A stretch of 64,000 bases of DNA from the NCBI GenBank assembly GCA_018340375.1, contig JAFFJZ010000001.1:62736001-62800000 (forward strand), given 5' to 3'. Under the pieces are notes generated by a model, which saw nothing but the letters and a program-made list of their open reading frames with translations, had not been told where the DNA came from and ran no database searches. Position numbers and translations under genes: made by a program. This document shows, one piece after another, positions 37,288-50,919 of the stretch (positions are counted from its first letter, which is position 1; each line of letters begins with the position of its first letter). The stretch is from Gonatopus flavifemur. Its lineage: Eukaryota > Arthropoda > Insecta > Hymenoptera > Dryinidae.

Positions 37288-40200
37288 TGTTATACACTTA
37301 TTGAAATTTGTATGATTCTATTAAGTATTTAGCTGCAAAAATGTGAGCTGGTCAATGTTCTGATTATACGCTGTAGATGGAAGACAAAGATTTTACAGGA
37401 GATTTTCTTTCCTCGAAACTCTCGTTTAGTATGCAATATCCATTCCGGTTCCATTGAAAGCTATTCAATTAAGATCTTGTTATTATGTGTATTAGAAGAT
37501 CGGAGAAAGACCTTGATATAATCGTTATGAAACGGAACATTACACGGAAACGCAATCTATTTCAATTACAAATGATTTCCAGAACCGAATCCTCAATTGT
37601 TTAAATGGGAGTATAATGAAAGTATTGAGAATAAAACCTGGAAATAATTTGATCTTCCACCCTAATCGATTTGAACCATTTTCTGTGAGATTGTCAAGAA
37701 CAATGCGCGCATGCGAAACACCGATGCATAGCACGGGTAAACATTTGGATACTCAAAGACACAACAAGGTTTATTCATCACTCATGTTTACTTCTATTCA
37801 TCGAGGCATGTTGAACTCCTCGAGCTATAGAAAACTATAGATGTTCATTCTGGTAACTTTGGGGTGGTTCGAGTATTACGCAACGTTATCTGGTTCTGTT
37901 TCTCCGCGGGAGCAACAAAGCCATCTCATTGATTGAAATGAGTGAGAGCAATTCAAAAGCATTACGTAATACTTGTACCGCCTTTCTGTTGTGAAGAGAT
38001 ATTAAAGGGAATACTTATGCGTTAAAAGTCGTTTTGTTTGCTCTTGAATTTTCGTTCATTTGAATACTCGTTTCTTCGTTAATTACATTCAAAATGGGAG
38101 AATTTTCCTTCTCCCGAAGGAACAAACAAATGGAATACAATATAAAACATATATATAACATGGATTTCACAATATTCCAAGGATATTAATACTAGAAATA
38201 TCGGTCTCGTTTTGACAACGTTCGGATAGCCATTGAAATGTGTTGGGAATCTCACGATATGCAAATATCCTCGAATATAACATAACATTCGCAACGTACC
38301 AGGAAGATATTAATATATCAGATTGTCACGCTATGGGTATCTCATGAATATGTTTCAGGGGATCTATTTTGAATCTCGTGACTTCAGTTATCAGGCGACA
38401 AGATTCAAAATAGGACCGTGAGAGAAGTTGTGGGTGTTTTGAATTTCAATTCATTCGAATTTTTATATTCCATTGGAATCAAAGAGTATTGTGTTCTCTG
38501 GTTGGTTACGAATTTTTACCGTCAAGGTAATTCCTGTTAAAATAATTTTCTCCCACTGAGAACTTATTTGATGTTTGAATTGCAACAAAATATTTTCTTC
38601 GGAAGGAAAACTCCATTCTCTCTTTGAAAAAAAAGCGCCTTATTTCCTCGGTACTGCCAATGAGGGGCATTTTTCTACTTCACTCCTACATCTTAAAACT
38701 AAGAACTCAAGAGGAAAATGCTTCACCTTAGCAGTACTGTATTTCTCGGAAGAATTAATTATGTCTCTCGGAGAACATTGGAAATTGTTACAATTCTTTG
38801 TGTGGTAGTTCATTGTTTGAAAGAGAAGGTTTCTTTTCACTGTTTCTTATATTTCTCCTGCTTCTTCTATTGCTTTTGTTTGTACTTCGGTTATGGAAAA
38901 TTTGTTCAATCCACTTTGATTAATTCTATTGAATTCTGCTGGTGGAATGAAGAGTTTAGGAAGGATATTGAAAATAACATGTTACGATATCTCCATGATA
39001 TTCCACACGAAATGCTTTCAAGATCACAAGATGGAAATATTTAATTCGTAACGAATGTTCGTGTTATTTCACCATGCAGAATATTCCCAATAAATTGACA
39101 TATCTAAGGAAAAATCAAGCAAACCTTATGGAAAGATAACTTCTCCTCAAGTAATAGCTATAACAATTCATGGTAAATCTCCCAATCCAGCGTGCGTATT
39201 TGGAGAAGTTTAATTAAAAAATTTAACATCAAAAGAACAGAAGGTATACAAAAAATCTGTGTATTACGATTTGCGAGAGAACTTTATTCAGGATTCCTTT
39301 GTTTCTTCTACATCGCAAGATTATTTTTTACTGTACAAAAGATCCTATATGAACTAATCAAATTGTTATTAAACGTCTATTTGATGGTTCTAAGTAGAGT
39401 GAGAACATAAGGAACATTCTAAGAGTATTCTCCATCGAGATTATATTAAATCCCCTGCCAGTTTTGTTCGCTTTCATCATCTTTGGGAGAACGTTGAAAC
39501 CAATGATCGGGGCATTGGCAGCCGTGCGCGGTTCTGAAGGGAAGAAATGATTGTTTCCCAGCTATATTCGTACGAGGAAACTTCATTGTCCGTTTTCGAG
39601 CATACTTCGCGTGTGGTACTCAAAAATGTGATTCAATCTGAAATCGAAGTCGTTTTAATTTGAATTTGAGGGGTCCATTATCGAGAGAGGTGTGAGAATA
39701 AGTGCTCTACATTCATTGTAAAATATTACATGTACATTTGAAAATGAAATCTCGTTTGCATTCCCTTGTACGTTATTTTACTCTCTCAATTATCAAAAAT
39801 AAAGTGAATTTCCTTGGCAATAAAAGCAACATTTCTATTCACAATAGTCTACTTTCACAGTTGAAAATTCACTATAGTGAGTGATTTTTTTCCCTATAAG
39901 TGTTCTTCTTGTTAAGAACATATTTTCTTGAAGCAAGACACCTTTTAGTTCAAAGATTCGTCTTTCCGTAGGAAGAAAATTTTTTGATGCTAAGAAAAAT
40001 CAATATTTTCTTGGTACAAGAAAATCGTTCCATGGGTTAAACTACTTCTCTTCCCGGTGTAGGAGAATACCATAGGGAGTAGTCACTCCCCTTGAACGTA
40101 GTTCAAACGAATGTAGCACCTTTTCAGTCCTCTTATGATAAGGTGATACTATTAAACTCTTACTGCACATTGGTCAGATCACTTATTTTTTTATCATGGT

Positions 40201-41695
40201 TTTATTTGGGGCGCATTATCCATGTGTTGTTTATTTATTGAGGAGAGCAAAGTTTGTTTGAGATTCGATTTTTCAGTTCAGAATATGATCCCTTCCACTG
40301 TGTACAATGACAATTTTGAAGAAATTTGAGAAATGAATCTTTTCTGTTTTCAGATCTTCCAAGGTTCCATGATAGAATGATTTTGCATCAACAACAAAGG
40401 TAAATAACGACAAATTCGAGTTTTTTACTCAAAAAATAACACTAACATGAATTCATATATATAGTCTTCTTCGAACATTCGACTCTGAAGGAAAATGAAG
40501 AATTTCAATTCAAGTTCATAGGTACTACATCGTAATGAACCCACCTTATTACTTGTTATTCGAATTTTGATCCTTCTTAGACCAGAATCTTGGCGTTTCA
40601 GGTTTACCTGAAGTTTTCCCAGAAAACCAACAAGACCTCGTCGCTTTCTTTGTAACTTGGAAATTAGACATCAAACACAATTTTTCCCCGAGAAATATCA
40701 TCCCAAAATTGGATCAAGAAGACGAGTTCTCAATGTGATTTTCTCCATCACGTATATCTTGTTTGTATACCTCTCCAGCCCTTTAAAAAACTTTTCATAT
40801 TTTCAAGTTTTAACTCTACGGAAGAATTTTCACTACTCTCCTCAGAAAAGTCTCACAACTTTTCCACAACACAATGAAAAAGAAAGAGAAGAGATATTCA
40901 TTCTGAGACTGAAATAGATCATCATGAAGTGTATAGCGGTAATATTTCCAGTGGAAAATAAGCTACTTTCCTCTCTTGTTTTCTGCATGAAAGAGAACAG
41001 CACGTAAGCCACATGACAAGCGAAATTGATTCTTTTCAATCTCGTGACATATCCTAGTTTCGTTGATTGAAGAAGAGTTCAAAATCCGAAACCATTTTTC
41101 ATAATCCGTATTATTATTCGTAAATTCTCATGGAAAGATAAAAAGGTGAATACAAATGAGAGAAGATTTTTATACAGCCTTTCCGTAGAGTTCTGAGGTA
41201 CTTCTCAATCATGGATGGAATTTTATACCCTGTTCGATTGTTTCTGTTGAAGAAAACATGATCCACGACAGCTACAGGTAGATACTTCATGTCATACTCA
41301 ATTTCAGTCGTAAGCATCCAGGTGCAATTTGGGTTCATACATAAATATTCAAATCAGATCCGAGTCTGCTGGCAATGTTCCAGGGTAATGTGCATCAAAT
41401 AGAATGGATGCGTGGTTGAATTGATTTTGGAAATAAAATATCTTCAGAATCTTATTCGAGTACAAGTCAAATACAATTGATTATATCTCGTGGGAGTTCC
41501 ATTTTCGTAGGAATTTATTCACCTAATTGGATTTCTTTCAATAACTGCTGGGATAATTCCAACAGGAGTTAGGGATGTATCGTATTTTCATCATTTCTCT
41601 TCCACTTGAGGAGATACTAGCAGATGTGACAGTATCATTTATTCCAAACTACTCGAGGATGCTTCAATAAAATCAAAATATCCTTCTATATTCTT
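37288..41695. other. No gene seen
   Basis: No domain or clear mobile-element ends. A short segment at 40354-40399 is flanked by a good 3' splice consensus (TCTTTTCTGTTTTCAG) and a 5' site (AAAG then GTAAAT) and is open in one frame, but nothing adjacent supports an exon. Confidence 0.4.
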
Positions 41696-41906
41696 CATTG
41701 TAAAAAAATTCCTTTTAACAATTCAAAAAATGTGACTGTCATTTTTTACAGCAATTTTCACCTGAATTTTAAGAACCTCCAACTGAAGTCTAGAACGGAC
41801 TCTCAAAATTTAGCAAACTTCTTCTGGAAAGAATTCCGAAGAGAGTGAGAGTGAAAAATTACAGTCACATTTCCTGGATTTTCAGAAGGAATCTTTTTGT
41901 ACAGTG
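41696..41906. mobile_element. MITE, family D copy 2
   Basis: Ends CATTGTAAAAAAATTCCTTT and the complement of CACTGTACAAAAAGATTCC, with subterminal AAATGTGACTGT on both sides. It aligns with 2060-2254. About 211 bp, non-coding. Confidence 0.65.
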
Positions 41907-41916
41907 TTTTTCTTCA

Positions 41917-42170
41917 CACTGTAAGGAGTTTCTATGGGAAATTCACACAAGAAACGTTATGGAGTAATTAATACATACATGCGTTAGGAATTTCATATAT
42001 CTTACCGGATATTCACCGAAGAATAATAGAAGATATCCCATAAAGTTCGGAATTTTCAGTTAAATTTATGGTAACTTTTATATACCTGTACCGGAAATCC
42101 ATTCCTCATCCCATGATCGGAATTTCCCGATTACTGCATATAGAAAAATTTTGATTATTTTTTTACAGTG
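41917..42170 (+). mobile_element. MITE, family E copy 3 (intact reference copy)
   Basis: It runs from CACTGTAAGGAGTTTCTATG to TTATTTTTTTACAGTG, 254 bp, and contains CAGTTAAATTTATGGTAACT and a CATCCCATGATCGGAATTTC block. It lies 10 bp from the family D MITE and is the uninterrupted copy against which the split copy at 11985 can be read. Confidence 0.7.
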
Positions 42171-44456
42171 CAATGTGTTATTGAAATATCTTGATGATAT
42201 CTTTCCAATTTGTGAAGAAGAAGAGATAAATCGAGGTATTCTAATTATATTCCATCTCTTTGACAAAATCTTACACAGAGTATCAGGTAATTTCATGGCA
42301 CTGGAATCCCCTTAAAGTAGAAACTCTACACATGACAAGGACAACTTGTTCACACTTCAAACGCAAGGGTTTCATACTCTTCAAGTACAGACTTCATGCA
42401 TTGAGAGTTTTAAGCTGCAACTGATGCTAGCATCTATGAACGGTTGATTTTCATGCCTGAAAAATATGAATCTCAAGCTTTAAAAGCATGAATAAAAATT
42501 TACCGCGTGTATAACATACAACATTCAGACGATACAAGCTTCAGTTCACGTAATTCATCATAAAGGTTTTGATTTTCTTTCATGAATAACATAAATAATA
42601 CATGCGTGAAGCTCCACATTAATTCCGAATTAATTCGAACCTTAAATGCATGAATTTCAAGACACCAAGAGGTGTGCGCTCTCAGGAAAAATGTTCAGAA
42701 ACAATCAATATATATTCAATTGAATAGTCAAAGAGAAATATCCTGGTCAGAAAAATCCTCAAAGGATCCATTATGGGAACTCGTAGGACTCTTTGTAAGG
42801 TTTGATCTCAAATATTTCAATTCAATTGATTCAATAACACTTCATCTAAAGCAATCGAGCGATTCCTTGCAATTATTCGATTACATATTCCGTTGTGTTC
42901 AGAAATTCTTCCCCCTCAACGTGGATTGTCTAATAACGTGATATTTAGGTTAGAAAGGAGTGCTCTCCTGATTAGATATTCGAAAAGGATAAGTATCAAT
43001 GCTCGTCTAACATATGATTTTCACAGGGCATATTATGAGGGTTAGTTTTTACCAAAAAGTTAGTTCTGAACAAAACCGATCAGTTGTGAAACGTAAAAAC
43101 GGTTCTCAAAAAATTACTCAATTTTTGGTGGAATGTTTTCCTCTTTCTTTTTCTTCTTTTTTTTTAAATAGAGTATCCAATATTGCCCTGTTACAGAATG
43201 AGCCTTGCGCTTCATATCAAGGGGAATTCTTATCCAAAAACAAGAATAGAATTCTTCAAGAACTTTTTCCGAACTAATGCATTCATCAACAGCTTTGGAT
43301 GAGTTCTTTGAGAATGCTGGAAGTATTGTTTGAGTACCCTCAAAGAACTCGTTAATGTCCCAAACATAGTCCTCCAAAGCTCTGTATGGATTCATTAGTT
43401 CAAAAAGAGTTGAAGAATTCTATTTTTGTTTTTGAAAAAGAATTCTTCGTGTGTGATCAGGGTGAGTTCAGTAATGATATTCATACTGAAAAAATAAGGC
43501 TCCATGCCAAAACTAAAATTAAGGAAGTATCAAACAATACTTGTCACACAAATGTTTTCCCCTTTTTCTTTTATTTTTAAGAAATCAAGTATCCATCGAT
43601 TTGGTTAGTTCTCAAATTCCCTTAGAATATGCGATTTTTACAGACAACATTGATAGCATAGAAATCATGATCATGCTGCTTTTATCTGTTCTTTATGCGC
43701 TGAATATTTTTCCTACACAATTTCATATACACGTACAAAGATGAAGAACTTCTTAATCAATCTTCAACTCACTAATTTCAGAGTTTTTGGAATATAACTT
43801 CATCAAGAACGATAATATCTAGAACACAATAATGATTTCATCGGATTCTTACTCCGCGAGAGTCAGAGAATTTATTTGATTCTCAGACAATAGCTTCTGT
43901 TGCGCTCAGCACTCATGGTTCTAACCGCAATCCCTTTGCGTGAGCTTCGTTCATTTTCGTGCCGAGAGTGAGAATAAGCCTATATTGTGGGGCTTTTATA
44001 ATCTTCACTCGATAGAACATATTTATTTGTCAAAAACTGCAACTTCCGTTGAGAAGAATTATTAGAAAACTTATGTTAATGGTGATTCAGTTTAACATTT
44101 CGTTGCAATCGATTATTTTCTCTCGTCAACTTTTTTGAAAAAAAACATCCGTAAATTCAATTTGAGACTTTCCGTTGAATTTCATGAATTTGTATTAAAC
44201 ATTTTTGAATTTACTCATTGAATTTGATATGATTCTAATGAGTATGAAATTTCATAACGAATCAATCAAATTAATTTCAGAAATGCTAGATTTTTTTAGA
44301 TGTACGAAGAGTCCTGTGGGGTGAGATGACGCACTTTCCCGCTTCAATATAGCTCGAAATAATACATAAGATTTCATTCAATCAACACTGAGTGAAATTG
44401 TTCAGTTGAATATTAAACAGCTAGGAAATTCAGTCGCTCTGAATAAAAATTTAACC
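42171..44456. other. No gene; one palindromic segment
   Basis: No protein domain. An inverted repeat at 43231-43440 is entered separately. The frames around it (for example 43114-43395 on the minus strand) read plausibly in part, but the palindrome explains them. Confidence 0.4.
43231..43440. repeat. About 210-bp imperfect palindrome
   Basis: The left arm contains GGAATTCTTATCCAAAAACA, AGAATAGAATTCTTCAA, GAACTAATG, ACAGCTTTGGATGA and GAGTTCTTTGAG. The minus strand of the right arm contains close matches in the same order, ending at TACTCAAACAATACTTCCAG. The centre is at about 43337. It is probably a decayed foldback element. Confidence 0.55.
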
Positions 44457-45346
44457 ATGCAGGTATTGCCAAGACTGAAAAAAACCCAAGCTTGTGCCAA
44501 GGTTGGCAAATGTGTCAGAAACAAACCTCCGTGAAGAACAATTGGCCCAATACTGTTCCATGATTGTCCCATTATTCCCAATGGATAGTCAGGCATGGTA
44601 CATTTGTTAATATTTTTCAAATGGTCACTACATTTGGTACAAGCTTGGCACAAGTGTAAAAATCGAGCATTCGCTGAGAACAATTGTGCCGATATTGCCC
44701 CCATGAGTGGCACAATGTTTATAAATATTGACTGAATTTTGAATTTAAAATGGCTGAAGACTTGGGGATAACCATCGGGCCAAGGCTGGCCCGATCTTCC
44801 TGCCATAATTAATCCTACACACTAGTTTGACACATCGAGCTAGATTTTATTGATCTACATAAGGATAGAACTCCGCTTAATGGTAATAGGATACTGTTAA
44901 ATGTAATCATTCACGGAGATCAACTGATTTTGATGAACTCTTCACAGAATTTGATGTAGGATGTCTGGCTCATTTTCAAGACCATCGATTTTGATCGATT
45001 TTTGGAAGAACGCTAATTTTCCAATGATCATACAAGCTTGTCCCAGTCTTGTCACATTTTTTCTATTGTTTTAAGATAATTCATGTACGGTATTCTGAGG
45101 GAGAAAGTCATGGACTGAAATACGAACCAATTACTTTTTTCTTCCATATCTGCGAATAAAGAAGCATTGGTTGATGCTTGGTAAATGAATTGGACCGGGC
45201 CTGGCAAAACCACTGACCCAAGCGTGTCCTGATCTTATCATTCCCAAGCCTGGGCCAAGTTTGGTGAATTGTCCAAGACAAGTCTCGGCAGGTCTTGTGT
45301 CAGGCTTGGTCCATCATTGGGCCATTGGTCCATATACACACATGGG
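44457..45346 (+). repeat. Family B repeat, copy 1
   Basis: It is almost identical to 59749-60646 over two blocks: 44457-44883 (starting ATGCAGGTATTGCCAAGACT) and 45023-45346 (starting CCAATGATCATACAAGCTTG and ending in ACACACATGGG). Between the blocks the two copies differ. GC-richer motifs such as GGGCCAAGGCTGGCCCGATC recur. The 134-residue minus-strand open frame at 44402-44806 lies in the repeat, is not preserved at the same length in copy 2, and is not called. Confidence 0.7.
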
Positions 45347-46313
45347 TAGGTGGACCAAATAAGTTTAATTTATCATAGCTACATTTTTTATTGGTCTTGA
45401 ATAAATTATTCTATTCACATTTCAGACAACTAGACTTTTATTTACGCTAGCTGAAATTTAGCTGGGATGATTCAATTTTAGTTGTCGTAGCTAGGTGCCT
45501 TTCTCCCAGTGAAGGAAAATATGAAGATTCACTTGACATTTTTATATCTCCTTTGGATGAACGAGGATTCATGTATTGTTACATGCTGTGGCGAAGCGGG
45601 AAAGTGCGTCAACTTACCCTGATTTACTCGATATTGTTATTCTCAGAATTTCATTTTGAAATGCAATAAACTGCGCTGATGGAAAAATTTATTCCCATTG
45701 AGCAAATTTGACAGTTTGATGAAAATTCCATTTTCTGTTAATAAAATTCATTCACAGGAGGGGAATGCGATTTGTCGACCAGTAATAAAAATGAAGTTGA
45801 TGAAAACCACCTTCGTGACAAGGAACATTCATTTTTTTTCAGTCACATCACGTTCATTATTTGACAATAAGTGCTTTTCGATATGCACGAATCGCTTCCG
45901 AAAGTGTGAGCATGTGAAAAAACATTTTATTATATTTTCCAAGAATTTATTGAATTCTATTGATCCCCCTCAATCATTTCAATGAATTATATATATTATA
46001 TATTCGAGGCGGAGTATTTTGAACAATTAATTCCAATGGAACTGTCTCTGATGAATTGTACAACTCGGAAAATTAATTTTCGATAAATTCGTTCCCGGCT
46101 TTAATTTCGATTAATATTCATAAATTATATTTGAAAGTATGAAGTAATTTCGAACAAATTCAACTGATTAGGATTAGTATCCAGTAATAAATTTGCTGCA
46201 ATTGTTTCTAGATATTAGCAATCTAGATTCTTCTGAAAATTCTATCAGGTTTCTCAGGTGTTGTGGAAATTTTAAAATAAAATGAACACAAATATAAAAT
46301 ACCGCACTACATC
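45347..46313. other. No gene seen
   Basis: AT-rich spacer between family B copy 1 and the CCCACACAGCAC-bounded unit. The open frame at 45698-45985 has no recognisable motif. Confidence 0.4.
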
Positions 46314-47451
46314 CCCACACAGCACCGAGTCTTCCAGCAATGTTGTCGAGAATATTACATTTGGAATGTGTAATGTTCTGGAAAACATCCCAAGAAGATT
46401 GTCAGAATGTCTGCAGGATGTCTCATGTCACCACCTTTGTAACATTCTGGAGATATTCTGAAACATTGTTGAAATCATTGAGGTAACATTCTGGAGACGT
46501 TCTGAAATATTGCTGTAATCATTTCAGCGATATTCTGTACGGAAGAAAATATTACAATCACATATATTAAGAAGCTAACAAAATATTACTTTGGGTTGAA
46601 AAAAAATTTCTTCAGAATCACTTTGAGTGGAAGAAAACCTGCTCCGAAGTCGATTATTAGAAAGTTCCCCCAGTGGGGATTGAACCCGGGTTTGGCGAGT
46701 GAGAATCAAGGCTTCTATCACTTCAGCAAATCTCCAAGATGACGGCACCACTCTCAAAGTGCTATTTATTGTGATGATCGTGATGGGAGTTTGAAGAATT
46801 CATTTCCGTGAAATAAAGAACAATCGATTCAGAATTTTCTGACACAAAAAATCATTAGGTCGTGGGAAAGAAGTTTTTTTCGATCTGGACTTTGAAATTT
46901 TACAAAGGGCTGAGTAAGATCGATGGAAAAACTTTGATTTAGAATCTTTTGAAATGGAGAATGATTAGCACTTGAGAGGAGCGTTTCTTGAAAAGTGCAC
47001 TCCCAAAATTTACTAAGTGCTGGAACAAATTGATGAGAAACTTTCAAAAATTTGTTCCCGTGATATATAGATCAATCGATTAAGAATCTTCTGAAATGGG
47101 AAGTGAATAGGTCGTAGGAGAAGCGTTTGTTTCGATCTTGAATTGTGAATTTTACCAAGTCCTGGATCAGATGTATGAAAATTCATTTTGCTTCATAAAA
47201 TATTGCTACTGTCATATTCTCAGAATATTTCATTTGCGACAAATTTAGCATATTCCCCATCGTAGATTTTCAAAACATCACAGATCATTATGTGTGCAAT
47301 GTTGCATTAGGAAGATTCTCAGAACATTTTCAACGAAATATTGTATCTGCAATATCTATAGAATCTTGTATAAGTATTTCACACAGAATGTTCTGAACGA
47401 GATATTGTAATATTCTAGAAATATTACTGAGACATTGGGTGCTGTGTGGGT
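46314..47451. mobile_element. Unit bounded by CCCACACAGCACC inverted ends
   Basis: CCCACACAGCACC at 46314 is matched by its exact complement ending at 47451. The first 12 bases are the same as the ends of the 19490-19785 foldback. Inside, near 46384-46545, motifs such as AACATTCTGGAGA(T/C)(A/G)TTCTGAAA repeat in tandem with AAATCATT spacers. Similar ATTCT-rich sequence lies at the far end. A tRNA-like segment is embedded at 46667-46752. It may be an expanded member of the foldback family; no transposase is seen. Confidence 0.55.
46667..46752 (-). other. tRNA-like segment, probably a SINE head
   Basis: On the minus strand GGTTCAATCCCC matches the RNA polymerase III B box, and TTTGCTGAAGTGATAGAAGC upstream resembles a degenerate A box. 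Between them CTTGATTCTCACTCGC occupies the anticodon-arm position. The paired arms (CCCGGGTTCAATCCCCACTG and the missing acceptor complement) do not fold into a clean tRNA, so I do not call a functional tRNA. The tRNA-Glu resemblance is only suggestive. Confidence 0.5.
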
Positions 47452-50142
47452 CGAGTATCCTGAAAAACCATATTCATTGAATTGCTTAAGATTGAAAAGT
47501 TGAAAAATCACTTGGCAATGAATGACTAAGAACATACCACACCAATTTTTCAATATTTCATCTATCACTCATCCGATTTGATTGAAAATTCACTTGATGA
47601 AGCAGAATGAGAGCAAATATTCATTCCCGTCCCTGAAAATACACGCTCACCTTTCAAAATTTCAGTTTTGCATTACAGTATTGATATCTCTATTCGAAAG
47701 CAATATACATACTCGAATTCAAATGTCCCAATCAAAGTTCTGATATTCTTACATTTGAATATCTTTCCAAACAAAACACTTCCTAACCAACCGAAATATC
47801 GTTCTCCAAATTGGCAGGGAACGTCATATTGAAACTGTATCTAGTAATTGCCAAAATCCACAGCTGAATTAAACAATCGAATAAGAAAATCACTCTGCGG
47901 AATATGATTACGTTTGGCATTTAGCCCCTGAATGTAATACAAAACTATACGGTATATGTGAATAACTGTACGATATACACACAAAACCCATAATTGTAGG
48001 AACATTGAGTATTCTGATCACGTTAAATATGCACTAGCCGTTCCCACGAGTGACGATCGTCATTTGGCATGGAAAACAGGAAACGATCGATGTGAAAACA
48101 GGAATTGTAAACACTCCCTTGGTTATAGTTGATATAAATAAAACTCACACCAAATACATACTCTCGTACCGAAAAGGGAGCATATTTTTTATGTATTTCG
48201 CGACTCATGTATATGAAATGTAAAGTGAGAATTGGTTCCAAATATCAAATATTAAAGTTGCATATCATCTCAGAATATTGTATTTATATGGAAATTATTT
48301 AAGCTTTACTCTACATTCGAGCACTCAAATACATTGAAAATCAAAATAATGTTTTCAATTTCACGAGAAAAACAGAATGACAATGTTTATAATATTTAAT
48401 CTGATTGAAGCTATAACTTTGAATGCTGTTATGTTATTTACTGATTGTAACGCACAATCCTTCAAAATTATATTATTTCATATAAATACCTAATTACTCG
48501 ATGATAATCGAGTTTTTGAATACGTATTTACAGTTCGTAAAAAAGGTGAAGAGATTAAGAGAACCGGTAGAGCAAGCATCGAAGGATACCCACTACACAG
48601 ATTTATTATTAATTTTCCTCATTTCCATAGCGAACAAGATATTAATGTATTATTAACCCTCTGCCCACAAAGTTCAAGCGGATCTGACTTTCCCCAAGAT
48701 AATGTTTGTCTGTATTACACATCCGCAGGTTGACTTCAAACCTTTGAACCCCCAGTCCCCCTAACATGTAGTTACCCTGAGAAGGTAGGGTAGAGAATAT
48801 AAATGCTGTAGCATCGAAGACTGTAAACACCTAAACGCGTACAGAAACATATTCATCATGAATACATTATATCAATATTGTTACTTACTCAAATATAGCG
48901 GTTATAGTTTGAGTTGAGAACGAACCCTGTGTTCCATGGCAAGAATCTCAAGAGGAACGCATATATATCTCGCACAATACTATCGAGTGAAGATTCATGA
49001 ATCCGAGTGTGACAAAAAGAAATGCATTCTCTCGGAAGTCATGTTGGCATTCATTTCGAAATTCAAACGATGTTGGAAAAATTGTAAAGAACAAGTTCAC
49101 GTGAAGTTTTTCTCGGAAAAAAAGTCGAGGAAGGATTCTCCAAAGACAAGTGAGAGGATGTAACGCGATCTCGAGACGTTGGAGAATAAAACATGTAATT
49201 CATGACTCAAAAAGTCGAAAAAAGATTGAAGAAGAGAAAGAAGAAGGAGATATAGATCAGCTTACTTCCATATATTTGGGATCTGTTTTCTATTACATAG
49301 CATTTCCACTAGCTCTGAACTGTATAAGAAATTTAGGAGTTTCTTACCAAAGTCTTAGCGTTGTTTTCGATATCTGAATCAAAGTGATGGGAAATCTTTG
49401 AGAATCGTCATAAAACGAAATACCCTATCTTTATTCAATATTATCATTATTTTCCAGGAATCCATAAAACATGTTCCCTGAAGAGGTTTTGAGAGGTATT
49501 TGTTAGAAGCTTAATATTGCAATCGATCGAAGTACAAAGAACATTTGCATCAGTGCTATGAATCCCGTTAGAGAATTTTCTACGAATTTAATTGTGAGTC
49601 ACGAATCATCATATTCTGTTTCATGCAACGGTGGATTATTATTTTCTGAAGTTTTAGATGTTTTTATCTATTTTAGGGACAAAGAACATGACAATGATAT
49701 GACCATTGAGTCACAATGTTGAATAAATCAACATAAAGTGCATAACGAAAGCGTTTCTGAAAGAAAACCAACATAAATGACGATGAAATTCGTTACACGG
49801 AAACGATTCCACTATATATTTTTTGGCATAACAAAGGGTGTGATGTATTGTGAATTCCTAAAATCTGTATTCAATGTTGGGGATTACAAAACGACATTGC
49901 AATCGTTTGAATAACGAAGCGGAAAACAAAGACTGTGCAAAAGCGATAAAATGTAATATATTTTATATTCACTGCATTTTTGTATTAATTCTAACCAAAG
50001 TACTCTAACGAAATTTTTGAAATGAAAAAGCTTCAGTCCTAGTAGCGGAATCAGTAGCAGATTATTAATTCTCTGATCATTTTCATTGATGAAAAATCAG
50101 GTGAATTATCATATCTCTGTGTAAGATTCGGAGATATTTTCA
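47452..50142. other. No gene seen
   Basis: AT-rich with no domain or repeat ends that I could identify. Minor open frames of 60-75 residues only. Confidence 0.4.
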
Positions 50143-50392
50143 TGGTGAGAGAAAGAAACATGACTTTGCAGCATTCAGACAGTGATAATTCATGTCCAAA
50201 AGAAATTTCAAATTAGTTCTCATTAGATGCTCGCCAGACATCACCTATTTGCGTCCAGAACGTACTCAGTAATGCCTTAGACGCGAATAGTTTATGTCTG
50301 GCCAGCATCTAGTGACGGCTAATTTGAAATTTCTTTTGGACATGAATTATCACTGTCTGGACGCTGTACAATTATGTTTCTTTCTCTCAGTG
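50143..50392. mobile_element. Palindromic MITE, family F copy 2 (intact)
   Basis: The 250-bp segment is an almost complete hairpin. GTGAGAGAAAGAAACAT, then CAGACAGTGATAATTCATGT and CCAAAAGAAATTTCAAATTA in the left arm, are mirrored in the right arm, followed by AGATGCT(C/G)GCCAGACAT. The same family is present interrupted at 21395-22009. Confidence 0.75.
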
Positions 50393-50919
50393 TACGGTAA
50401 CGGAAAGAATTGTTTAGTAGATCATAAAAATATCGAGTTTTGCAAAACCGATTTTTGTGTGGATTATAACAGAGAAGAGATGAAGGTTATGGTGTACAAT
50501 AAAGGAAGAGACCTACATACCGCCAATTCGTTCTCATTACCTCGTGGAAAGTTACTATCATGAAGTTGGACGTAAGCAATATCTGCTAAGTCAGCAATGG
50601 GTATTTTTGGCACCATAATGAATACGAATGGACGCTTACGTATCCCTCTTTTGGTCCGCTGTACAGAAACCATTACCACGCTCTTATCTCTGAGTTAGCT
50701 TTCCCCTGCCTACCCTTTCATCCATATCACCCATCTAAGATTCCATTCAGCCATTCATAAGTCTATAAGTCTTTCTCAGCCACTGTCAAATTGTTATAAA
50801 AACGAGGGGTAATAGAGAATCTATTCAATGTTTATTGTTCAGAGAAACAAACGATGGATAGAAAATTCCTTGAAAGAATAATTCAAATAACGTTGGAACT
50901 TATCGCGTTTTGAATAAAC

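Noticed and set aside
39885..40030. Possible MITE with TTCTTG/CAAGAA inverted motifs
   Set aside because: Only short hairpins (TTCTTGTTAAGAA, TTTTCTTGGTACAAGAAAA); no consistent terminal repeats.
40354..40399. 46-bp segment with good splice sites on both sides
   Set aside because: Open in only one frame and the next acceptor-like site at 40602 gives an immediate stop in the compatible phase.
44402..44806. 134-residue minus-strand open frame
   Set aside because: It lies within family B repeat DNA; the corresponding frame in the other copy (59673-59930) is shorter and differs at its ends, so it is not maintained as a gene.
46667..46752. Functional tRNA gene on the minus strand
   Set aside because: The B box is good but the A box is degenerate and no acceptor stem closes; a SINE-type remnant is more likely.
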